Shown: positions 25,889 through 35,344, numbered from the stretch's first letter. The stretch: DNA of 64,000 nt from Roseiarcus sp963753135 (GCA_963753135.1 CAVWBA010000004.1:124001-188000); one strand, 5' to 3'. Program-made: numbers and translations. Notes: generated by a model from the letters alone, not told the origin.

Positions 25889-26956
25889 GTGAGCGTCGTT
25901 ATCGGTTGGGACATCGGCGGGGCGCATCTGAAGGCGGCTCGCGTGAAGCACGGGCGCGTCGAAGCGGTGGTCCAGGCGGCGACGCCGCTTTGGCTGGGGC
26001 TCGACAGTTTGGACGCTGCGTTCGACGCGCTTTGCGCTGAGCTCGGCCGCGCCGACCGCCATGTGATCACCATGACCGGCGAACTCTGCGACGCCTTTCC
26101 CTCGCGCCGGGAGGGGGTCGCCGGTCTGGCTGCAATCGCCGCCAATCATCTCGCCCCTGCGGCGCTAAGCCTTTACGCCGGCCGGGCGGGGTTCGTCGAC
26201 CTTGGCGAGGCCAGCGCCCACGCCGCCGACATCGCTTCGGCCAATTGGCACGCAAGCGCCGCGGTGGTCGCTCTCAAGCTTCGAGACGCACTGTTCATCG
26301 ACATCGGCTCGACGACAACCGACATCATTCCGATCGTCGCGGGCGAGGTCGCGGCCGTCGGCTACAGCGACGGGGAGCGGCTTGCTTCGGGCGAACTCAT
26401 CTATACAGGAATGACACGCAGTTTCGTCATGTCGTTAGCCTCCCGGGCGCCGTTTCGCGGCGCTTGGACTCCGCTGATGAACGAGTATTTCGCCTCTAGC
26501 GCCGACGTTCATCGCATTCTGGGCGATTTGCCCGACGGCGCGGACAAAATGGCGGCCGCCGACGGTCGCGAGAAGACTGTCGAGGCTTCGCGGGCGCGCC
26601 TTGCGCGGATGATCGGGCGCGAGGCTGACGAAGGCGCCGATTCGGAATGGGCTCAACTCGCGGCCTGGTTCGCGGAGTCGCAGGTGCGACAAATCACCGA
26701 CGCCGCGTTGCTCCGTCTGTCCAGCAACGATGTGGCGCCCGCAGCGCCGGTGATTGCTGCGGGTGTGGGGACAGGCGTCGCGGCGGAAGCCGCGCGGCGC
26801 CTCGGGCGGCCTTGCCTTGGATTTTCTTCGCTCATCTCGGCCCCCGTGGAAGCTTCGCATTGCGCGCCTGCGGTCGCAGTCGCCTTGCTTGGCGCAAATG
26901 AGGCAAGCGCTTCCGTCGAGATCGGAGTCGGTGTAGGTCAAGCAAGGGGGCGCTGA
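25889..26956 (+). CDS. Hydantoinase/oxoprolinase-fold H4MPT-linked C1 transfer protein (TIGR03123-like)
   Basis: A 355-residue ASKHA-fold protein: VIGWDIGGAHLKAARV at the start, HVITMTGELCDAFPSRREGV, FIDIGSTTTDIIPIVAGEV and ERLASGELIYTGMTRS. It is a standard member of H4MPT clusters in methylotrophs and methanogens; the reaction is unknown. GTG start at 25889 behind GGGGGGAA. It is divergent from the kinase gene across 118 bp, so a bidirectional promoter region is expected. Confidence 0.83.
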   Translation: MSVVIGWDIGGAHLKAARVKHGRVEAVVQAATPLWLGLDSLDAAFDALCAELGRADRHVITMTGELCDAFPSRREGVAGLAAIAANHLAPAALSLYAGRAGFVDLGEASAHAADIASANWHASAAVVALKLRDALFIDIGSTTTDIIPIVAGEVAAVGYSDGERLASGELIYTGMTRSFVMSLASRAPFRGAWTPLMNEYFASSADVHRILGDLPDGADKMAAADGREKTVEASRARLARMIGREADEGADSEWAQLAAWFAESQVRQITDAALLRLSSNDVAPAAPVIAAGVGTGVAAEAARRLGRPCLGFSSLISAPVEASHCAPAVAVALLGANEASASVEIGVGVGQARGR

Positions 26957-26964
26957 GAGAGCCG

Positions 26965-27327
26965 ATGATGCGCTTTGCCACCGTGGCGTTGTTGATGTTT
27001 GCTTGCGCTCATCTCGCGAGCGCTGCGGAAGTCGCCGCGGGATCCGCCGCCGCCAACGACTATCCGACCTCCGCTCGCGCCGACTATGTTTTCGCCTGCA
27101 TGAAGACCAATGGCGATACGCGCGAGGCGCTCGAGCAATGCTCCTGCTCGATCGACGTCATCGCTTCGCTGCTTCCCTACGACGCCTATGTGGCCGCCTC
27201 TACGGTCGCGTCGATGAACCAAGAACCCGGACAGATCGGCGGCATGTTCCGGGGCGTTGCGGTCGCGCGCGACGCCCTGACCCGATTGCGGCGCGCTCAG
27301 GCGGAGGGTGAGGTGCGCTGTTTTTGA
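26965..27327 (+). CDS. Small exported cysteine-containing protein, unknown function
   Basis: A 120-residue protein with signal peptide FATVALLMFACAHLASA. The mature part has a CSC pair (LEQCSCSIDVIASLLPYDAY), an upstream VFACMKTNGDTREAL and a terminal CF; four cysteines could form two disulfides. It begins 8 bp after the TIGR03123-like gene and precedes xoxF. Similar small proteins accompany C1 clusters, but I cannot name a family. Confidence 0.72.
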   Translation: MMRFATVALLMFACAHLASAAEVAAGSAAANDYPTSARADYVFACMKTNGDTREALEQCSCSIDVIASLLPYDAYVAASTVASMNQEPGQIGGMFRGVAVARDALTRLRRAQAEGEVRCF

Positions 27328-27654
27328 CTAGCCAGCGAAGTTGAACGCAGCGGTGAAGCGCAATCCGGTTGGATAGCACCCATGACGCTGCAGTGACATT
27401 CACCAAGTTTCCTACTTGCGCTTGAGAGTCGATCGGCATATCGTCCGGTTGGTTTTGGTTGCACGAGCGTCGGGGAACGGGAGCCCTGGCGCGCTTAATC
27501 GGAGGCAAGGCGAATGCCCGCGAGCATCCGCTCGTTTCGCTTTGTTGTGACACGCTGCCGAAGCCGTCCCAAATGAGACTGCCGCTGTAAAGCCACTGTG
27601 ACCCGTGTCGGGTTTGCGGTGCGCTTCGTGAGATGTCCAACCGGGAGGAAACAA
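27328..27654 (+). promoter_or_regulatory. Upstream region of xoxF
   Basis: 327 bases with no coding frame. It must contain the xoxF promoter, and a GGGAGGAAA ribosome binding site lies 3 bases before the ATG. No convincing -35/-10 pair could be assigned by eye, so no boxes are given. Confidence 0.45.
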
Positions 27655-29463
27655 ATGCGCAAACTTTTGCTTGCAAGCTGCTTTGGCGCCGCGGCCCTGT
27701 TTACGGCCGGCTACGCCGTCGCGAATGACGAACTGGCGAAAATGGCGGCGGACCCGAACCAGTGGGTGATGCCTGCCGGCAACTTCGCCAACACGCGCTA
27801 TTCGGAACTCAAACAGATCAATACCGAGAATGTCCACAAGCTCGCGCCCGCTTGGACCTTCTCGACCGGCGTTTTGCGCGGACATGAAGGCGCGCCGCTC
27901 GTCATCGGCGACGTGATGTATCTTCACGCGCCGTTCCCGAACACAGTCTTTGCGCTCGACCTCAACAATGACGGCAAGATCCTCTGGAAATATGAGCCCA
28001 AGCAGGATCCCAATGTCATCCCTGTGATGTGCTGCGATACGGTCAACCGCGGCTTGTCCTACGCCGACGGCAAGATCTTCCTCCATCAGGCGGACACCAC
28101 GCTTGTGGCGCTCGACGCGAAGACCGGCGCGGTCGTCTGGTCGGTGAAAGACGGCGACCCTTCGAAGGGCCAGACCGGCACCGACGCTCCGCACGTGTTC
28201 AAGGATAAGGTTTACGTCGGCGTGTCGGGCGGCGAGTTCGGCGTTCGCGGCTGGCTCAGCGCCTATAACATCAAGGACGGCAAGCTCGCTTGGCGCGCCT
28301 ATTCGGAAGGGCCGGATTCGGACCTCCTCGTCGACCCCGAGAAGACGACGGCGCTAGGCAAGCCGATCGGCAAGGATTCTTCCCTCAAGACCTGGGAAGG
28401 CGATCAATGGAAGATCGGCGGCGGCGACACGTGGGGCTGGTACTCCTACGATCCGGACCTCAACCTGATCTACTACGGTTCCGGCAATCCCTCGACCTGG
28501 AATCCGAAGCAGCGGCCCGGCGACAACAAGTGGTCGATGACCATCTGGGCTCGCGACGCCGACACCGGCATGGCAAAGTGGGTCTATCAGATGACGCCTC
28601 ACGACGAGTGGGATTATGACGGCGTCAACGAGATGATCCTCACCGACCAGAAGGTCGACGGCAAGGACCGCAAGCTCTTGACGCATTTCGACCGCAACGG
28701 GTTCGGCTACACGCTCGATCGCGTCACCGGCGAATTGCTGGTCGCCAACAAGTTCGACCCGAAGGTCAACTGGGCGACCGGCATCAATATGGACAAGTCC
28801 TCGCCGGATTACGGGCGCCCGATTCGGGTGAAGGCGATGTCCACGGAAGCCAATGGCGAGGATGTCAACTCCAAGGGCATCTGCCCGGCGGCGTTGGGCT
28901 CCAAGGATGAGCAGCCCGCGGCCTATTCGCCCGAGACCGAACTCTTCTACGTGCCGACCAACCATGTCTGCATGGACTACGAGCCGTTCAAGGTGAGCTA
29001 TACTGCGGGTCAGCCCTATGTCGGTGCGACGTTGTCGATGTATCCGCCTGCGGGCGATAGCAACATGGGCAACTTCATCGCCTGGGACGGCAAGACCGGC
29101 AAGATCGTCTGGTCGGATCCCGAGCAGTTCTCGGTCTGGTCAGGCGCTCTCGCAACCGCAGGCGGCGTTGTCTTCTACGGGACGCTGGAAGGCTATCTGA
29201 AGGCGGTTGACGCCAAGACGGGCAAAGAACTCTACAAGTTCAAGACTCCGTCGGGCATCATCGGCAACGTCATGACCTACGAGCACGGCGGTCGCCAATA
29301 TGTGGCGATCCTGTCCGGCGTCGGCGGTTGGGCGGGCATCGGCCTTGCCGCCGGTCTGACCAAGCCGACCGAGGGTCTGGGCGCGGTCGGCGGTTACGCG
29401 GCGCTGTCGAACTACACCGCGCTCGGCGGCACGCTCACCGTCTTTGCGCTTCCGAGCGATTGA
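27655..29463 (+). CDS. xoxF: Lanthanide-dependent, PQQ-containing methanol dehydrogenase XoxF
   Basis: A 602-residue periplasmic eight-bladed propeller oxidising methanol with PQQ and a lanthanide. Residues 1-23 are a Sec signal peptide (cleavage after AVA). Visible active-site features are the adjacent-cysteine disulfide at C126-C127 (PVMCCDTVNRG), E194, N278 (GSGNPS) and catalytic D320. D322 (EWDYDGVNE) is the extra Asp that separates XoxF from calcium-type MxaF. Tryptophan docking repeats (DAKTGKELY) are present. Start set by the signal peptide and a strong ribosome binding site. Followed by xoxG and xoxJ; likely XoxF5-type by overall pattern. Confidence 0.96.
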   Translation: MRKLLLASCFGAAALFTAGYAVANDELAKMAADPNQWVMPAGNFANTRYSELKQINTENVHKLAPAWTFSTGVLRGHEGAPLVIGDVMYLHAPFPNTVFALDLNNDGKILWKYEPKQDPNVIPVMCCDTVNRGLSYADGKIFLHQADTTLVALDAKTGAVVWSVKDGDPSKGQTGTDAPHVFKDKVYVGVSGGEFGVRGWLSAYNIKDGKLAWRAYSEGPDSDLLVDPEKTTALGKPIGKDSSLKTWEGDQWKIGGGDTWGWYSYDPDLNLIYYGSGNPSTWNPKQRPGDNKWSMTIWARDADTGMAKWVYQMTPHDEWDYDGVNEMILTDQKVDGKDRKLLTHFDRNGFGYTLDRVTGELLVANKFDPKVNWATGINMDKSSPDYGRPIRVKAMSTEANGEDVNSKGICPAALGSKDEQPAAYSPETELFYVPTNHVCMDYEPFKVSYTAGQPYVGATLSMYPPAGDSNMGNFIAWDGKTGKIVWSDPEQFSVWSGALATAGGVVFYGTLEGYLKAVDAKTGKELYKFKTPSGIIGNVMTYEHGGRQYVAILSGVGGWAGIGLAAGLTKPTEGLGAVGGYAALSNYTALGGTLTVFALPSD

Positions 29464-29491
29464 GGACTGACCCGACTCTAAGGGGATAGCG

Positions 29492-29533
29492 GGGTCCGGC
29501 GCATGCGCGCAAAGCACGCGCCGGACCCTTTTT
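29492..29533 (+). terminator. Rho-independent terminator between xoxF and xoxG
   Basis: GGGTCCGGCG (29492-29501) pairs perfectly with CGCCGGACCC (29519-29528), followed by TTTTTG. It sits 29 bases after the xoxF stop. It should cut most transcripts after xoxF, making far more dehydrogenase than cytochrome and XoxJ. Confidence 0.88.
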
Positions 29534-29563
29534 GTTTGCTATAAGTTCGCGTGAGAAACAGAC

Positions 29564-30091
29564 GTGACGGCTTTAAAACTTGCGCTCGGTTTCGGGTTGG
29601 CCCTCGCCTTGGTTCCGTCGCTCGCCGCCCGGGCCGATCCGCCGGGAAATCCAACCGCGGTTACTCAGGACGAACAAGGCCTGTGGCACGATAAGAACGG
29701 CGATCCGACCTACAAGATCGAGCCGGACGGAACCGTCGACTGGAACACCTTCTCAGGATTCCGTCGCTATAACGCCGCATGTATCGTCTGCCACGGCCCC
29801 GATGGCGCGGGATCGAGCTATGCGCCGGCACTCGCGGACTCGCTCAAGACGATGAACTACGCCGAGTTTTTCGGAACCGTCGTTAGCGGGCGAAAGGATC
29901 TCCAGAACGGCAATGACCTTGTGATGCCGGCTTTCGCGGACAACAAGAATGTGATGTGCTACCTGAATGACATTTATGTTTATCTGCGCGCCCGCTCCAC
30001 GGGAGTGGTCGGGCGCGGACGACCCGACAAACATGCTCCCAAGTCCCCGGCCTTCGCCGCTGCCGAGGACAAATGCATGGGTCCGGATTGA
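29564..30091 (+). CDS. xoxG: Cytochrome c, electron acceptor of XoxF (XoxG)
   Basis: A 175-residue periplasmic c-type cytochrome. Signal peptide about residues 1-24 (ending AARA). One haem site CIVCH near residue 73 and a candidate axial Met in DLVMPAF near residue 122. It carries electrons from XoxF. GTG start with a weak ribosome binding site, located 30 bases past the terminator. Its TGA overlaps the xoxJ ATG. Confidence 0.9.
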   Translation: MTALKLALGFGLALALVPSLAARADPPGNPTAVTQDEQGLWHDKNGDPTYKIEPDGTVDWNTFSGFRRYNAACIVCHGPDGAGSSYAPALADSLKTMNYAEFFGTVVSGRKDLQNGNDLVMPAFADNKNVMCYLNDIYVYLRARSTGVVGRGRPDKHAPKSPAFAAAEDKCMGPD

Positions 30092-30978
30092 TGACTAAGG
30101 ATTCAACGCCGTCCGGTCGATGGCGTCTGGCCGCAAAGGGTGGTCTTTTCGCGCTTCGGCTGACATGCCTAGCGCTGGTTGGGGTCGTTCTCCCCGGCGC
30201 GGCGGGCGCGCAAGACGCGGAGGGCGGGATCGAGCTCATCGACCCGCACGTCTTCCGAGCCTGCGCCGACCCCCGCAACCTTCCATTCTCCAACGAAGCT
30301 GGCGAAGGCTTCGAAAACAAGATCGCCGAATTGTTGGCTCACAAGCTCGGCAAGTCGGTCGCCTACACGTTCTATCCCGATGCGACTGGCTTCATCCGCA
30401 ACACGCTGAACGCACACCGTTGCGACGTCGTTCTAGGAATCGCGCAAGGCGACGACATGGTTCAGCCCACCAACCCCTATTATCGGACGAGCTACGTCGC
30501 CGCATATCATAAGGACGGTCCCCTGAAGGGCCTGGATTCCCTGAGCGATCCACGTCTGAAGACGGTGAAGATCGGAATCGTCGCGGGCACCCCGCCGGCC
30601 ACCGTGCTGGCCGAGAATGGACTGCTTGGCCACATCAAATCTTACGCCCTCGTCGTCGACACGCGCTTCGATTCGCCGACGCACGAAATGATGGACGACC
30701 TGGAGCGTGGCGACATCGACGTTGCGTTGCTCTGGGGTCCGATCGCCGGCTATTACGCGACGAAGGCGAAGACGCCGACTGCGGTGGTCCCGCTTGTGAA
30801 GGACCAGAGCGACACCCGCATGGTCTATCGGATCGTCATGGGGGTGCGCCATTCCGATCAAAATTGGAAGCGCGACCTCAACAAGCTGATCTCCGAGAAC
30901 CAAGACGAAATTCAAGCGATCTTGCGCTCTTATGGAGTCCCGCTGCTTGACGAGAACGATAAGCCGATCTTGCCTTGA
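30091..30978 (+). CDS. xoxJ: XoxJ, periplasmic substrate-binding-like protein of the xox cluster
   Basis: A 295-residue exported protein of the type II periplasmic binding fold: signal region up to about residue 40 (GAAGAQ), then FRACADPRNLPFSNEAGEGF, NAHRCDVVLGIAQGDD and ERGDIDVALLWGPIAGYYA. XoxJ/MoxJ proteins are thought to help activate or assemble the dehydrogenase rather than transport solute. TGATG coupling to xoxG. Confidence 0.92.
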   Translation: MTKDSTPSGRWRLAAKGGLFALRLTCLALVGVVLPGAAGAQDAEGGIELIDPHVFRACADPRNLPFSNEAGEGFENKIAELLAHKLGKSVAYTFYPDATGFIRNTLNAHRCDVVLGIAQGDDMVQPTNPYYRTSYVAAYHKDGPLKGLDSLSDPRLKTVKIGIVAGTPPATVLAENGLLGHIKSYALVVDTRFDSPTHEMMDDLERGDIDVALLWGPIAGYYATKAKTPTAVVPLVKDQSDTRMVYRIVMGVRHSDQNWKRDLNKLISENQDEIQAILRSYGVPLLDENDKPILP

Positions 30979-31045
30979 CGGGTCTAGCCGGAGGCGCGGG
31001 AATGGCGATGGCCGAGCGGACTTCCCGGTCGGAGCGCGCCAAGCG

Positions 31046-31672
31046 CTATAGGGCCTTTTGCACGGCGCGCGCGATCTCTCCGATGCGCTGCTCAATCAGC
31101 GTCGGCGTCTCGCAGACATAAGCGACAGTCTGACGCCGGTCGTTGAAGATGCGAAGGTCCCATAGCAGGCGCTCTTGACTGTCCGCGCCCGGCGGCGTTT
31201 GGCCGTCACGGTTCTGGTCTGAAGCGTTTTCCACGGCCTCGTTCTCCGCCCGGATGCGATCGGCCAAAGCCTTCTGCCTGCGGCCAATCCGGTCCAGGCC
31301 GTCGATGATCTGGGAGCGTTGTTGCGACAAATCCGCAAACGCCGCGGCGAAGGCGCGCAGGAGCTTGGCGTTCGCATCCGCGCCGGCCTTCGCTTTGAAG
31401 TCCGTGATCGCTGACTCCACATCAGCGATGGGAACGCGGCGCTGCGCCATTTGCGCCTTCAAGTCCGCAACGTCGCTTTCATTGCGCCAGTCCTGCGAGT
31501 CGAGATCGAGCTGAGGCCCGGCCCAGACCGAGGCAAGCGAAAAAGTGGGCGTCTTGATCTGCTGGCAAGGCCAGTTCGGATCGGTCTTTCTTTTGAATTG
31601 AGCGAGCGCCGGCGGCGTGAGCAAGACCACGGTCGCAATCGCGAGAACTGCGCGAGCCGCAGCAAGATGCAT
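31046..31672 (-). CDS. Exported protein of unknown function, coiled-coil rich
   Basis: A 208-residue protein with signal peptide LAAARAVLAIATVVLLTPPALAQ, then DPNWPCQQIKTPTFSLASVW. Two cysteines (PCQQ near the start and YVCETPT near the end) could pair. The middle (residues ~80-160) is a long charged helical region. It converges on xoxJ and is divergent from the MfnB-FolB gene. Function unknown; its place among C1 genes suggests an envelope role in the same physiology. Confidence 0.72.
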   Translation of the reverse strand: MHLAAARAVLAIATVVLLTPPALAQFKRKTDPNWPCQQIKTPTFSLASVWAGPQLDLDSQDWRNESDVADLKAQMAQRRVPIADVESAITDFKAKAGADANAKLLRAFAAAFADLSQQRSQIIDGLDRIGRRQKALADRIRAENEAVENASDQNRDGQTPPGADSQERLLWDLRIFNDRRQTVAYVCETPTLIEQRIGEIARAVQKAL

Positions 31673-31817
31673 TTGCGTTTCCTCTCGAGCGTAATGATAA
31701 GATTGGGCCTGCGGCCAATCAAGCCGCCGAGGTTCACGATTGCGTCGCCCGCGTCGCCGCTCAGCGTCGGCAAGCGCGCGTAATGATAGGATCTCGCAGA
31801 GAACAGGACGACACGCG

Positions 31818-32966
31818 ATGACGCGCATGCTCGCCAGTGTCGCCGACGCGGCCGAGGCTGGCGTTGGCGTGCAATTTGGCGCCGACGTCATTGATCTGAA
31901 GGACGCCCGGCGCGGTGCGCTCGGAGCTGTCCCGCTCGATATTGCGCGCCAGGCGGTCGCGGCTGTCGCGGGACGATGCGAAACGAGCGCGGCGCTCGGT
32001 GATCCGCCCTACGACCAAGACGCATTGCTGCCGGCCGCGCGCGCGTTGGCCGCCATCGGCGTCGACACCCTCAAGCTCTCCGTGGACGCAGCAACGCTCG
32101 ACGGGCTAGGCGATTCCTTGATGAGGCTCGCGCGCGACGTCGCCCTCGTCGGCATGATGTTCGCCGACGAACAGCCTGATTTTGCTCTCCTCGCTAAACT
32201 CAAGGAGCTGGGCTTCAAGGGCGCAATGCTCGACACGCGCGATAAGACTCGCGGCCGTCTTCTTGCGCATCTCGAGGTCGTTCAGCTCAACCAATTCTGC
32301 TCGCAGTGCCGCACGCTCAAGCTAATGAGCGGCCTCGCTGGATCGCTCGAAGCGCCCGACGTTCCACGACTGTTGCTCGTGCGCCCGGATGTTCTTGGAT
32401 TCCGGGGCGCGCTTTGTCATGCCCACGACCGGCGAGGCGCGATCGACCCGGCCGCCGTCGTTCTCATCCGCGATCTCATCCCACGCGAGAGAGTGGACCC
32501 GGACGCTTCGCCGAAAATCGATTGGCGGCTGCTGGCGCGCGGCCTCATCGGCGGACGGGACCAAGAAGGGGAACTCGACCGCGTGTTTGTGCATGACTTC
32601 GTCGTTTCCGCCGCGATCGGCGCCTATGATTTCGAGCGCTCCATCCGTCAGCGCGTCGTCTTCGATGTCGAAGCTCTGGTGCGGCGCGCCGGCGCTCAAC
32701 CGGACGACATGCGTTCGATTTTCTCCTACGACGTCATTCTCGACGCGATCCGCCTCGTGGTCGGCCGCGGCCATGTCGATTTCGTCGAGACGCTCGCCGA
32801 AGAGGTCGCTGCGGTCCTGCTGCAGCCTGCGCGGGTGCGCAGCGTTCGCGTCAATATTCGCAAGCTCGACGTGATCGATGGCGCAGTCGGAGTCGAAATC
32901 CGCCGCGAGCGCGCCGCAGGCTCAGCTGACGTGCGTCCCATCGGCGCGGTCGATCGAGGCGCTTAA
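31818..32966 (+). CDS. Fusion of (5-formylfuran-3-yl)methyl phosphate synthase (MfnB-like) and dihydroneopterin aldolase (FolB-like)
   Basis: A 382-residue two-domain protein. Residues 1-235 match MfnB: MLASVADAAEAGVGVQFGAD, VIDLKDARRGALGAV, TLKLSVDAAT and KGAMLDTRDK; this enzyme makes the furan core of methanofuran. Residues ~260-375 match dihydroneopterin aldolase: DRVFVHDFVVSAAIGAYDFE, VVFDVEAL and VETLAEEVAAVLL, a pterin-pathway step. One polypeptide thus serves both C1 carriers made in this region. The ATG at 31818 begins at the conserved MfnB start. Confidence 0.88.
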   Translation: MTRMLASVADAAEAGVGVQFGADVIDLKDARRGALGAVPLDIARQAVAAVAGRCETSAALGDPPYDQDALLPAARALAAIGVDTLKLSVDAATLDGLGDSLMRLARDVALVGMMFADEQPDFALLAKLKELGFKGAMLDTRDKTRGRLLAHLEVVQLNQFCSQCRTLKLMSGLAGSLEAPDVPRLLLVRPDVLGFRGALCHAHDRRGAIDPAAVVLIRDLIPRERVDPDASPKIDWRLLARGLIGGRDQEGELDRVFVHDFVVSAAIGAYDFERSIRQRVVFDVEALVRRAGAQPDDMRSIFSYDVILDAIRLVVGRGHVDFVETLAEEVAAVLLQPARVRSVRVNIRKLDVIDGAVGVEIRRERAAGSADVRPIGAVDRGA

Positions 32967-33017
32967 GCAACCCGCGGCGCCCGCCGCGCTTGACCCAAGC
33001 GCGGCGACAATTGCACC

Positions 33018-33908
33018 TCAGGCGAGCGTGCGCGCCAGATCGAACGCCTGACGGAAATCAAGACGCAGGGGCGCCTTGGCCTCTGTCATCTGCTTGAACA
33101 GCCCCGACTCGGTTCGATACTTGACGTTGCCGATCGCAAGGGCGCCGATCCCCAGCGCTCCGTGCTCGCCGAGCGGAGTTCCGTTGGCCTGCGCGTCCAC
33201 CCCCTCGATGCCGGACGGCGGCACTGCGTTGACGTCAGCCGCGATCAGCAATTTCTGAGCGCTTGCGATCTCCGTCGCGTCGATCACGCGCACGCCAGCT
33301 TTCGCCGCGCACAGAACGACTTCCGTCGCCGCGAGGATCGCGGCCTTCGTCTCGCTCGTTGAGCCGTCGGCGACGGCGAGGTTGACGCCGAACCTGCGAT
33401 TGACCTCAGCGGCGTGGCGAGCTGTGCGGTCCGATGTGTCTCGCGCGGCCAAGGTGAGGGACGCGCCCTCGAGCGCGGCGATGACCGCCGACGCGGTTCC
33501 CACGACGCCGGTCGCTCCAAAGACGGACATGGCGACGCCGCGCAGCGCGCGGTCCTTCTTTTCCTTAAGTGCCTTTTCGACGACGGCGATCATCGCGGCT
33601 GCGGTGGTGAAGGAGCCAGCTGGGTCGGCGAACAGCGAAATCTCGAACGGCTTGAACAGCGCCTTGCCCGCAGCGTCGAGCATGTCGAGGGCGACGAGCG
33701 CGTCTTTGCCGCCAATGAACACGCCTGTCCGCGTCGCGTCGCGCGGCGAGCGCGAGAACATGGCGTCCTGAACGAGGCCCTCGACCTCGTCGAGCGAGAC
33801 ATTGGTGTAGGACGCCGTCGCGTCGTAGCCGGCGTCGAGCGCCATATTGACGTCGAAGGGGCTCATGTGCGCGAGCGGCGTGATCATGTGCAGGATGTTC
33901 TTGGCCAT
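33018..33908 (-). CDS. mtdB: NAD(P)-dependent methylene-H4MPT dehydrogenase MtdB
   Basis: A 296-residue cytoplasmic enzyme oxidising methylene-H4MPT to methenyl-H4MPT. It has the MAKNILHMITPLAHMSPFDV start, YDATASYTNVSLDEVEGLVQ, the dinucleotide-binding VFGATGVVGTASAVIAAL and a C-terminal VKYRTESGLFKQM. It starts 16 bp after the mptG stop, so mptG-mtdB are likely one leftward unit. Confidence 0.95.
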   Translation of the reverse strand: MAKNILHMITPLAHMSPFDVNMALDAGYDATASYTNVSLDEVEGLVQDAMFSRSPRDATRTGVFIGGKDALVALDMLDAAGKALFKPFEISLFADPAGSFTTAAAMIAVVEKALKEKKDRALRGVAMSVFGATGVVGTASAVIAALEGASLTLAARDTSDRTARHAAEVNRRFGVNLAVADGSTSETKAAILAATEVVLCAAKAGVRVIDATEIASAQKLLIAADVNAVPPSGIEGVDAQANGTPLGEHGALGIGALAIGNVKYRTESGLFKQMTEAKAPLRLDFRQAFDLARTLA

Positions 33909-33924
33909 TGTTCCTCCCGAGCAT

Positions 33925-34890
33925 TCATCGGACTGATACGTCTTCTTCCTCGCGGATCTCGGCCCCGTGATCCCGCGCGCTGCAGATTCTGATCTGCACC
34001 TTGAGTTCGCCTTCGGCGCAGGCGCGCCGAGCAAGGAATTGCGCATGGTCGGGGTCGGATGCAAAGGCGAAACCGGTCGGTCCCCAGGAACTCTGGCCGA
34101 TCCCATGCGCCCCGAGGACCTTCAACTTCGCGGCGGCCTGGCTCACGGGCATGCTGATGAAGCGGCCGCCGCCCTGAACCGGACCGAAATGGTCCCCGAG
34201 AATTTCCTAAATCCTGGAGACGCCATCGCCGAAAGCCTTGAGGTCCGCTTCGGCCGCGCCGGGCAGAATCTGCATGAGCGTGCGTCGGCAGATTTCACTC
34301 GCCGCGCCCGCAGGGAAACGCGGCAATCCGGCAAACGCCCGTTTTTCGGCCTCGCCATGGGCGCCCTCAATGCGCGGGTCCAACAGTAGGAGAACGCGCC
34401 AATCCTTGGGAAAGCTCACCCACGCCACCACGGGCGGGATCTCGGTTTCCGGTCCCCTGCCTGCGTCGACGGCCAGGCCCCCGCGCTCGAACAACGCGAC
34501 ACCCACCCCCGAACGCGCACCCCGATCGAGCAGCCGCGCGTCCGCGCGAGCGTCGGCCGGCAGTCGCCCAAGTAAGCGAAACGCGGTCGCGATGGCCAGC
34601 GCCAACTGAGTGCCGGAGCCTAGTCCTGCGTGTGCGGGAATGGCGTTCGAGATCGTGAGCTTCCTGTCGGTATCGAGGCCAAGGCCCTCAGCGACGCGGC
34701 GCGCAATACGCGCGCCCCGCTCGCGCTCCTCGCCCGAAACTTCAAAGCTCGGCGCTTCGCGAAGCTCAACGCGGGTCTCGAACGCGTCGATGGCGAGGCC
34801 AATCGACCCGAAGCGGCGGCCAAGATCGCCCGCGAGATCAAGAAAACCCAGATGCAGTCGCGCCGTCGTCGTGACCTGTACGCGTTTCAA
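33925..34890 (-). pseudogene. mptG: Beta-ribofuranosylaminobenzene 5'-phosphate synthase (first committed step of H4MPT synthesis) with an in-frame amber codon
   Basis: A GHMP-kinase-fold protein condensing PRPP with p-aminobenzoate. Visible blocks: RLHLGFLDLAGDLGRRFGS, the glycine-rich AIPAHAGLGSGTQLALAI and, after the stop, GPVQGGGRFISMPV and GIGQSSWGPTGFAF. The frame is intact over 321 codons except TAG at codon 228 (34207-34209), where family sequence favours Gln; a single C-to-T change explains it. Start is a TTG behind GGAAGAGAGG. If real, the truncated product lacks the C-terminal third and H4MPT synthesis would fail, so a base error is likely. Confidence 0.85.
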
Positions 34891-35140
34891 CGCGCGCCTC
34901 TCTTCCGCACTCCACTCGCCGTTTGCGGCTCGCCAATCATAGGAACATTGCGAAACTTCCGGCCTTTTGCCAAGCGCCGAACACGACAAATTGCGTGAGG
35001 CGCGCGCTGGACGTTGCGCCCTGTCCGCTGCGTCAGTCTCGCGAAGCCATGTCCAATCGCAATGTTGCCGCGCCCCGTTCAAAATGCCACAGTTGCCTGA
35101 TGGGGGGGATGGCGCGGCTCCGCTTGAAGACAGGTGGGCG

Positions 35141-35344
35141 ATGATCGAGCTGATTCTGACGGTGTGCGCGCTCAATGCGCCGAGCCAGTGCGACGAACAG
35201 CGGCTGCAGTTCGTCGCGCAGGAGTCACTGATGCAGTGCATGACGCAGGCGCCGCCCTATATCGCCCAGTGGTCGGACGATCATCCAGGGAAGCGCGTTG
35301 TGCGATGGCGATGCGCTTACCCCGGTTCCGACGAGAAGATCTGA
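35141..35344 (+). CDS. Small cysteine-rich conserved hypothetical protein
   Basis: A 67-residue protein: MIELILTVCALNAPSQCDEQ, LMQCMTQAPPYIAQW and WRCAYPG. Four cysteines, a hydrophobic start and no other domain. The ATG is preceded by GGTGGGCG, a weak site. Divergent from mptG by 250 bases that hold no other gene. Coding character is reasonable but the family is not known to me. Confidence 0.6.
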   Translation: MIELILTVCALNAPSQCDEQRLQFVAQESLMQCMTQAPPYIAQWSDDHPGKRVVRWRCAYPGSDEKI

